Below the pieces are notes generated by a model, which was not told the origin of the DNA, did no database searches, and worked only from the letters and a program-made list of their open reading frames with translations. This document shows, one piece after another, positions 6,662-11,561 of a stretch of 11,561 nt of DNA. The stretch spans positions 1-11,561 of the forward strand of contig JBAUMF010000125.1 of assembly GCA_049578545.1 (NCBI GenBank), read 5' to 3'. This DNA is from DASQBT01 sp049578545 (GTDB lineage Bacteria; Pseudomonadota; Gammaproteobacteria; Burkholderiales; Thiobacillaceae). Each line of letters starts with the position of its first letter. Positions within the stretch are counted from its first letter, which is position 1. The position numbers and the translations under genes are program-made.

Positions 6662-6672
6662 ATAGCTACATC

Positions 6673-6955
6673 ATGCAAACCAAGCTGCTCCAAAAAATGG
6701 GCGCCGACATCACCGATGAATATAATAAGCGATTGCATGTGGAACGAACACAACTGCGCTACGACGCCATCACCAACCACAGCCGCAATGAAGTTACCGC
6801 CCGGGATGCTGTCGCTCAGTCACTTAAGGAAATTCCACCTGGGAGCGCACTCCATTAAAGTCACCGTGGTGCTGGACGGCCAGTCTGCTGTATTCACCCT
6901 GTCCGGCAACATACTGGCCGGAGGAGTTACGCTTGGCACCTGCACCGCAAAGTAA
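6673..6955 (+). pseudogene. Remnant of a small gene downstream of the IS1111 element, probably frameshifted
   Basis: From ATG 6673 a frame encodes 61 residues (MQTKLLQKMGADITDEYNKR...), stopping at 6858. A second frame then takes over near 6830 and runs to 6955 with protein-like sequence (IKVTVVLDGQSAVFTLSGNI, ending GTCTAK). One base shift around the GGAAATTCC at 6831-6839 would join them into about 95 residues. No ribosome site precedes the ATG now. Before the IS inserted, GGGAG at 5213-5217 would have stood about 11 bases upstream. I do not recognise a family, and two separate short reading frames cannot be excluded. Confidence 0.4.
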
Positions 6956-7036
6956 CGAGTTGGCCGCCGACCCGATTCGTGTGCCAAGCGGTCGGGTAAA
7001 AACGAACTGGTTCCGGCGGATCTTGGAGAGTAGACA

Positions 7037-8356
7037 ATGAGTATACGATCAGGTGTTTTCGTCATCGCTGCCTCTCTACTTGGTTTGCTCTCAAGCATCG
7101 CTTCCGCGGAGCAGTCCTTTCAAACTGGGGTGACTTACGTCTGCAATGGCGAGCGGATGGAGATAGAGAGCTGCAACATGCAGAATCTCTCCGACCTTGC
7201 CAGCTGCATGGTCGCGCATCCGGACCGTCCGTTGCACAACGGGTTCATGGCTTATACCAACGAGACCCGCGGCGCGCTGAATAAGCTCGTTCCCACCTGC
7301 AAGCAGCCTTCGGCGGAGGAGCTTGCGCGGCATCAGGCATTTCAGAAGAAAGTGCAAGACAAGCAGGACGCCATGGAGAAACAGGCTTATGCAAAATCGG
7401 ACGCCACAGAAGCGCGAGCCGTCGGCAGGCCGGTACGGTCGGCGGAAGATCAAGAAGTAATCCGCTGTCTGGAATCCGGCAAGAGCGAGTCCCAATGTAT
7501 GTCGAATAGGCTGGTGAATCCGGTGATGTCGATGGTGAACACTTTGCTCCCGGGCGCGGTAGAGGCACAGCCTGCGGGACTCCTCGTGATTGGCGCCTAC
7601 AAAGGCCAGGGGAACATCAATGTCAGCTTCAACGAGAACTCCATCAGAGTGGGAGGCTGTGGCGATCTCGTGCCCGACTCGCATACCTTTACGATCGAGA
7701 TGAGGGGCAATCAAGCCGTCTTGAACGTTCAGAACCACCCGCAGCCATACATCCTCACCTTTAGGCCCGATGGAGCACTGGCTGGCCCGGGGGCGGTTGA
7801 TGTAAAGGGAAACATCATCGTCGGGAATATCCGCTCATGGTATGAACCGCGGCCGACGGATCCGGATTATGAACAGAACCCTTACGGCCATTATAGGAAC
7901 ACCCCGACCTATCAGTCGAAGACCGAGCGCTGCACTATTGGCATTATGGCGCCTACGGGTTCGATTTCCTCAGATACGGGGAACTTCTTGGGGGTTTTGG
8001 GTTCGTCCAAAACGCCGCCCAAAACATTCGCGCCAGGCTTGCGCGTAACTGGCCAGTACTCCGGCCCAGGCGGTTTTTCCATCAAGTTCGATACGGTCTC
8101 TGCGGTGCTGACCTGCGGAGACTCCGCCGATACCCAAGACTACACGGTCGAGAATTCCGGCAATCAGACGCTGGTCAAAATCCAGAACGCCGGCAAGCCG
8201 GTTGTTCTTAACTTCAAATCCGATGGGACGCTGATTGGCTCGGGGCCAGTCCAAGTGAACGGGCGCCGGCTGACAGGAAAGAACGCCAATGACGATCTTA
8301 CTTTTGCGCCCCGGCCGGCGACGTGTATTCTGGGAACTCTGACGCCAGGTCACTAG
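7037..8356 (+). CDS. Secreted protein with a duplicated C-terminal domain, 439 aa, function unknown
   Basis: GGAGAG (7025-7030) precedes the ATG by six bases. Residues 1-24 are a Sec signal peptide (MSIRSG, hydrophobic core, ASA before EQ). The N-terminal part (27-100) is Cys-rich (Cys36, 46, 57, 88) and contains GVTYVCNGER and MAYTNETRGALNKL. A charged helical linker covers about 95-140. Two copies of a beta-rich domain follow, at about 181-306 and 334-437. Each runs G-x-Y-x-G-x-G.. then Cys.. then Q-N-x-x-x-P-(x)-L-x-F-x-(S/P)-D-G-x-L-x-G-x-G-x-V-x-V-x-G, and ends in R-C or T-C followed by I-(G/L)-G/I. I recall this arrangement in unnamed exported proteins but know no function; binding of a ligand or surface component is only a guess. 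Confidence 0.88.
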   Translation: MSIRSGVFVIAASLLGLLSSIASAEQSFQTGVTYVCNGERMEIESCNMQNLSDLASCMVAHPDRPLHNGFMAYTNETRGALNKLVPTCKQPSAEELARHQAFQKKVQDKQDAMEKQAYAKSDATEARAVGRPVRSAEDQEVIRCLESGKSESQCMSNRLVNPVMSMVNTLLPGAVEAQPAGLLVIGAYKGQGNINVSFNENSIRVGGCGDLVPDSHTFTIEMRGNQAVLNVQNHPQPYILTFRPDGALAGPGAVDVKGNIIVGNIRSWYEPRPTDPDYEQNPYGHYRNTPTYQSKTERCTIGIMAPTGSISSDTGNFLGVLGSSKTPPKTFAPGLRVTGQYSGPGGFSIKFDTVSAVLTCGDSADTQDYTVENSGNQTLVKIQNAGKPVVLNFKSDGTLIGSGPVQVNGRRLTGKNANDDLTFAPRPATCILGTLTPGH

Positions 8357-8428
8357 GCAGGTGCAGTAGAAGCTGTATTTCTGGACTGCACAAATCGATA
8401 CCCCAGAGGGATGGATACCGCATTTCGT

Positions 8429-8460
8429 TTGTCCGAAAAATGTGGTGTTATTTCGGACAA
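8429..8460. repeat. Hairpin, 10-bp perfect stem
   Basis: TTGTCCGAAA (8429-8438) and TTTCGGACAA (8451-8460) are perfect inverted repeats with a 12-base loop. It lies about 70 bases after the stop of the 439-aa gene. No T run follows, so it is not a classical terminator. It could be a protein-binding site or facing ends of a lost element. Confidence 0.55.
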
Positions 8461-8488
8461 TGGCATCAAAGGCAATGGAGCGTCCGGA

Positions 8489-8650
8489 TTATCGCCCAGC
8501 CAATGCCAACGAGGTGATGTAGATGAATTGACTACCTCGATCCGAGTGGTGCATGACCGCTTCCGGTTTGTCGCGTCGCCACACCGCCATCATGAGTGCA
8601 TCAGCAACCAGTTGCGCCAACATCTCGGCTTTCATCGACCAGCCACGGCG
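8489..8650 (-). pseudogene. IS3-family transposase (OrfB) internal fragment
   Basis: On the minus strand the residues GWSMKAEMLAQLVADALMMA and then VWRRDKPEAVMHHSDRGSQF are those around the second catalytic Asp (HHSDRGSQ) of the IS3-family DDE integrase domain. The usual preceding DLFSRRVV-type segment is missing: the match begins at about 8644 with L-R-R-G. The following N-W-D-N-A/E region is also absent. Some 40-50 residues remain, so it is inactive. No inverted repeats for this element are seen. Confidence 0.75.
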
Positions 8651-8795
8651 TAGGTTTATCATAAGCGCTGCGATAGCAACATCAGTCGGATTGCCCAGTT
8701 CTTGGATAACGCGCTGCTGGTCAGGCTCAGGGCGATTCTGGCGGAGCATGAAATAACTCGTGCAAATTGCCCATAATTTGCCCCAATTAAGAACC

Positions 8796-8846
8796 TGTAA
8801 ATGGCGGAGTAAAAGGGAGCCAGATAGCGGCGTAAAAGGGTACCAG
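8796..8846 (+). repeat. IS21 left end with two internal sub-repeats
   Basis: After the terminal TGTAAATG come two imperfect direct copies: GCGGAGTAAAAGGGAGCCAG (8804-8823) and GCGGCGTAAAAGGGTACCAG (8827-8846). Multiple repeats of this kind are the binding sites for IstA in IS21-family elements. Confidence 0.88.
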
Positions 8847-8895
8847 TCCTAAGCCTATCCTCCGATCTACCAATAGATCGGGAAGGGCAGAAAGG

Positions 8896-10422
8896 ATGTA
8901 CAGAGCCGTGGACCTATACGCCAAGGTAAGGCGCGCCGTGATGGTGGATGGCATCAGCGAGCGCGGAGCAGCAAGGCGGTTTGGAATCAGCCGCAAAACG
9001 GTATCGAAGATGATCCGGCATGTCGTACCGCCGGGCTACCAGCGCAAAGAGGCGCCGGTATCGCGGAAACTGGGGCCGCTCGTCGGCATCATTCATCAGA
9101 TCCTGGAAGGTGACCGCGAAGTTCTCAAGAAGCAGCGGCACACCGCGGTGAGGATATTCGAGCGACTCCGGGACGAACACGGCTACACGGGCGGCTACAC
9201 GATCGTTCGGGAATTCGTTGGCGAGGAGCGCCTGCGACAGAAGGAAGTCTTTATTCCCCTGGCGCACCCGCCTGGCCGCGCCCAAGTGGATTTCGGCGAA
9301 GCCGACATTTATCTGGGTGGCGTCAAGACGCGGATTCACTACTTCTGCCTGGATCTGCCGCACTCGGATGCCATCTTCGTTAAAGCCTACCCGACCGAAA
9401 CGACCGAAGCGTTTCTGGATGGGCACGTTGCCGCCTTTGCCTGGCTCGGTGGCGTGCCCCAGTCGGTTCTCTACGACAATACCAAGATCGCCGTCGCCAA
9501 GATTCTCGGTGACGGGACGCGCACGCGCACCAGGTCGTTCAGCGAATTACAGAGTCACTACCTGTTCGAGGACCGATTTGGCCGGCCGGCCAAGGGCAAC
9601 GACAAGGGCAAGGTCGAAGGCCTGGTGGGGTATGCACGGCGCAACTTCATGGTGCCGCTGCCACGGGTGCGCACCATGGACGAACTGAATGCCCGATTGC
9701 TGGCGGCTTGCGAGAGACGGCAGGTGGCGGTGTTGCGTGGGCAGAAGGAAAGCATTGGCGATCGGCTGCAACGTGACCGGCTGGCCTTGCTGCCGCTGCC
9801 GGCCGAAGCATTTGACCCGTGCGAGAAGGTTTCCACCCGTGCCTCGTCAATGGCACTGGTGCGTTACCGGAACAACGACTACTCGGTGCCAACGGCCTAT
9901 GGTCATCATGACGTTCTGGTACGGGGTTACGTCGACTGGGTGGTGATCGCCTGCGGCAGCGAAGTCATTGCCCGCCATACGCGCTGCTATGACAAGGAGG
10001 CGTTCATCTACAATCCGCTGCACTACCTGGCGCTCCTGGAACGCAAGCCTGGAGCGCTTGAACAGGCGGCACCGCTGCAGAACTGGGATCTCCCCGAGGA
10101 TTTTGAGCATCTGCGTCGCTTGCTCGAAGCCCGGATGGGCAAGCGCGGTCGCAGGGAATACATCCAGGTGTTGCGCCTGATAGAGACCTTCGGCGATGTA
10201 GAGGTGGCGGTGGCTGTCGAGGATGCCCTGCGCCTGTCGGCGATCAGCTACGACGCCGTCAAGCATCTGGTGCTCGCCAAGATCGAGCGGCGCGCAGCGC
10301 GACTGGATCTCTCGGCCTATCCGTTTCTGCCACAGGCAACGGTCGGCATCACCGATGTCCGTGCCTATCTTGCGCTGTTGCAGGCTCGGGTCAGTCAAGG
10401 GCGAGTGGAGGTGTCGCCATGA
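8896..10422 (+). CDS. istA: IS21-family transposase IstA, 508 aa
   Basis: DDE transposase that binds the element ends and carries out strand transfer with the helper IstB. An N-terminal helix-turn-helix lies at about 12-42 (ISERGAARRFGISRKTVSKM). The rve-type catalytic core shows Asp132 (AQVDFGEA), Asp194 (VLYDNTKIAV) and Glu241 (GNDKGKVEGLVGYA), the complete DDE triad. The C-terminal beta-barrel region follows (YSVPTAYG). GGAAGGG (8881-8887) precedes the ATG. Full length, with no frameshift. Its stop overlaps the istB start (ATGA at 10419-10422), indicating translational coupling. Confidence 0.96.
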   Translation: MYRAVDLYAKVRRAVMVDGISERGAARRFGISRKTVSKMIRHVVPPGYQRKEAPVSRKLGPLVGIIHQILEGDREVLKKQRHTAVRIFERLRDEHGYTGGYTIVREFVGEERLRQKEVFIPLAHPPGRAQVDFGEADIYLGGVKTRIHYFCLDLPHSDAIFVKAYPTETTEAFLDGHVAAFAWLGGVPQSVLYDNTKIAVAKILGDGTRTRTRSFSELQSHYLFEDRFGRPAKGNDKGKVEGLVGYARRNFMVPLPRVRTMDELNARLLAACERRQVAVLRGQKESIGDRLQRDRLALLPLPAEAFDPCEKVSTRASSMALVRYRNNDYSVPTAYGHHDVLVRGYVDWVVIACGSEVIARHTRCYDKEAFIYNPLHYLALLERKPGALEQAAPLQNWDLPEDFEHLRRLLEARMGKRGRREYIQVLRLIETFGDVEVAVAVEDALRLSAISYDAVKHLVLAKIERRAARLDLSAYPFLPQATVGITDVRAYLALLQARVSQGRVEVSP

Positions 10423-11270
10423 GCGCCGTTGTTGACGAGGCCACGGTACCACCCCAGGTGCTGCTGGCCCATCATCTGAAATCGCTCAAGTTACCGACCT
10501 TTGCGCGGGAATACGAGAAGGTGGCCTTCGAGTGTGTCCGCGCCCAGGTGGATTACCCACGCTATCTGTTGCGCCTGTGCGAGTTGGAGCGCATCGACCG
10601 GGATCGGCGCAATATGGAACGCCGCATCCGGCAAGCCAGGTTTCCGCAGACCAAGAGCCTGGACACGTTCGACTTCAAGGCGATCCCCAGCCTCAACAAG
10701 TCACTGGTGCTGGAACTGGCGCGTTGCGAGTGGATCGAGCGGCGCGAGAACTGCATCGCCCTCGGTCCGGCCGGCACCGGCAAGACCCACACGGCGCTGG
10801 CCTTGGGGCTGGCGGCCTGCCAGAAGAATCACAGCGTCCTCTTCGTCACGGCCGCCGCCCTGGTCCATGAACTGATGGAAGCGCGTGATGAGCGCCGCCT
10901 GCGCTCACTGCAAAAGCAGCTGGCCAAGGTGAATCTGCTGATCATCGATGAACTCGGCTATGTGCCGTTCACGGCAGTCGGTTCGGAACTGCTGTTCGAA
11001 GTCATCAGCCGTCGCTACGAGAATGGCGCCACGTTGGTGACCAGCAATCTGCCGTTCGATGAATGGACCAGCGTCTTTGGTTCCGAACGCCTCACCGGGG
11101 CGCTGCTGGACCGGCTGACCCATCATGTCCACATCCTGGAAATGAACGGCGAGAGTTACCGCCTGGCAACGTCGAAAAAGCGCGCCAGGAAAGCCAGCGC
11201 AATCGCAGCGCCTGATGCCAATAGCCATGGGCATGCCGAACCGAAAGGGGGTGCCACGGAAACCGATTGA
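10419..11270 (+). CDS. istB: IS21-family helper ATPase IstB, 283 aa
   Basis: AAA+ ATPase of the DnaA/DnaC clade that assembles on target DNA and activates IstA. The Walker A motif is GPAGTGKT (116-123) and Walker B is LLIIDELG (173-180), followed by the sensor-like TSNLPFDEW (208-216) and RLTGALLDRLTHH (224-236). The N-terminal part (about 10-100) is the helical DNA-binding region of the family. All motifs are intact. The start is set by the ATGA overlap with istA. Confidence 0.96.
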   Translation: MSAVVDEATVPPQVLLAHHLKSLKLPTFAREYEKVAFECVRAQVDYPRYLLRLCELERIDRDRRNMERRIRQARFPQTKSLDTFDFKAIPSLNKSLVLELARCEWIERRENCIALGPAGTGKTHTALALGLAACQKNHSVLFVTAAALVHELMEARDERRLRSLQKQLAKVNLLIIDELGYVPFTAVGSELLFEVISRRYENGATLVTSNLPFDEWTSVFGSERLTGALLDRLTHHVHILEMNGESYRLATSKKRARKASAIAAPDANSHGHAEPKGGATETD

Positions 11271-11278
11271 TTAGCACC

Positions 11279-11333
11279 GTCTTGCCTTGGCCACTGTGCT
11301 CCGTTAGGCTATGTTCACTGGCCAAGGCAAGAC
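11279..11333. terminator. 15-bp hairpin after istB
   Basis: GTCTTGCCTTGGCCA (11279-11293) and TGGCCAAGGCAAGAC (11319-11333) form a perfect 15-bp stem with a 25-base loop, starting eight bases after the istB stop. There is no T run, so it may attenuate read-through or stabilise the mRNA rather than act as an intrinsic terminator. Confidence 0.5.
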
Positions 11334-11384
11334 AATACCCAGCAGAATGAGCCGGGCTCCTATGAGCCCATTTCAAGTAACCGA

Positions 11385-11435
11385 CTGGCTCCCTTTTGCT
11401 CCGCCACGCTGGTATCCAATTCGCCGCCATTTACA
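11385..11435 (-). repeat. IS21 right end with two internal sub-repeats
   Basis: Read on the minus strand, TGTAAATG is followed by GCGGCGAATTGGATACCAG (11427-11409) and GCGGAGCAAAAGGGAGCCAG (11404-11385), matching the sub-repeats of the left end. Confidence 0.88.
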
Positions 11436-11436
11436 G

Positions 11437-11561
11437 GATGGCACGCAAAGGGAGTTCATCTTGCTGAAAGAATCGGATACGCCAATACAGCGGCATGTCA
11501 AGATTAAAGCTGAGGCCAATCCGCATGACCCAAAGTGGGAACCGTATTTCGAGTCCCGATG
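11437..11561 (+). pseudogene. ltrA: Group II intron reverse transcriptase/maturase, C-terminal fragment (runs off the window)
   Basis: Directly beyond the IS21 right end an open frame reads DGTQREFILLKESDTPIQ, then RHVKIKAEANPHDPKWEPYF, then ESR. The TPI-x-RHVKIK-x-xANP-x-DP-x-W-x-x-YFE pattern is characteristic of the region between the maturase domain and the C-terminal HNH endonuclease in group II intron-encoded proteins. The upstream part is cut away by the IS21 element: the other side of the IS shows IS3 debris, not RT sequence. The downstream part is outside the window, so whether the HNH domain survives cannot be seen. Confidence 0.82.

Larger units (their letters stand above)
5223..6666 (+). 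mobile_element. IS110-family insertion sequence, IS1111 group
   Basis: Boundaries are inferred from the subterminal inverted repeats (5224-5236 and 6649-6661) and from the flanking bases matched by the putative guides (5212-5222 left, 6667-6674 right). Each end could shift by a few bases. The element is about 1.44 kb, with one transposase gene and a 280-base noncoding right end. Subterminal repeats and a long 3' noncoding segment are characteristic of the IS1111 group, whose transposases insert using a guide RNA encoded in that segment. It lies between a ribosome-site-like GGGAG and the ATG of a small gene. Confidence 0.88.
8357..8795. other. Region with IS3 debris and a hairpin, no intact gene
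   Basis: No complete gene. It holds a perfect hairpin (8429-8460) and a fragment of an IS3-type transposase on the minus strand (8489-8650). Bases 8651-8795 have an open minus-strand frame continuous with that fragment, but its residues do not resemble the transposase, so this looks like a junction of unrelated DNA. The right limit is the IS21 end. Confidence 0.6.
8796..11435 (+). mobile_element. IS21-family insertion sequence, complete
   Basis: Both ends read TGTAAATGGCGG inward (8796-8807; 11435-11424 on the minus strand), with the TG...CA termini typical of IS21. Each end carries two copies of a 19-20-base sub-repeat. istA and istB are both intact and overlap by four bases. The length is 2640 bases. 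The flanking bases (GAACC left, GGATG right) do not match, so no target duplication is visible. If the repeat is extended by two bases (CCTGTAAATGG at both ends), there is still none. Confidence 0.93.

Noticed and set aside
6967..6995. CCGACC/GGTCGG inverted repeat as a terminator or attC
   Set aside because: Only a 6-bp stem with a 17-base loop, no T run and no core motifs; too weak.
7091..7738. 215-aa antisense frame in the 439-aa secreted protein gene
   Set aside because: The plus-strand gene has a ribosome site, signal peptide and internal repeats; the antisense frame has none of these.
11303..11309. GTTAGGC, identical to the attC core
   Set aside because: It lies in the loop of the hairpin after istB, inside the IS21 element, with no RYYYAAC partner or attC arms; taken as chance.
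1..11561. CRISPR arrays, tRNA or rRNA genes
   Set aside because: No regularly spaced direct repeats and no cloverleaf or rRNA-like segments were found on reading either strand.

Overview
The window reads as an accessory region of a moderately GC-rich proteobacterium. A beta- or gammaproteobacterium is my inference, from the integron-type attC site, the IS families and the style of the genes; no taxonomic marker is present. About half of the window is mobile DNA or its debris. The rest is a few genes for exported or small proteins with no assigned pathway.

Layout. Bases 1-499 hold no gene I can support. 500-1429 (minus strand) is a group II intron whose ends, domain V, domain VI and EBS1/IBS1 pairing are all visible, but whose reverse transcriptase is cut to its N-terminus. 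The intron sits in one arm of a 14-bp hairpin. 1592-2512 and 2653-3795 encode two exported proteins of unknown function that share a homologous ~42-residue block; the first is a soluble block followed in frame by a complete lipoprotein. 3872-4290 is an integron gene cassette: a core site, a 101-aa gene and a good 57-bp attC. A second small gene (4408-4782) follows directly, with a possible attC core at 4862. No integron integrase is visible.

5223-6666 is an IS110-family element of the IS1111 group, with perfect 13-bp subterminal inverted repeats. Its long 3' noncoding end has two segments on either side of a small hairpin. One is identical to 11 bases of the left flank and the other is the reverse complement of 8 bases of the right flank, which is the layout expected of a guide (bridge/seek) RNA. 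The element appears to have split a ribosome binding site from the start codon of a small gene, now a probable frameshifted remnant (6673-6955). 7037-8356 encodes a secreted 439-aa protein with a duplicated C-terminal domain. 8357-8795 holds an IS3 transposase scrap and a perfect 10-bp hairpin.

8796-11435 is a complete IS21-family element (istA, istB, multiple terminal repeats, 15-bp hairpin after istB) without an evident target duplication. It abuts an in-frame C-terminal piece of a group II intron maturase that runs off the window.

How it fits together. The mobile parts (cassette, guide-RNA IS, IS21, intron pieces) have been repeatedly inserted, deleted and rearranged around a set of exported proteins. 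The most interesting signals are the readable target guides of the IS1111 element, the ORF-less but structurally intact group II intron, the cassette lacking an integrase, and the shared domain in the two adjacent exported proteins.
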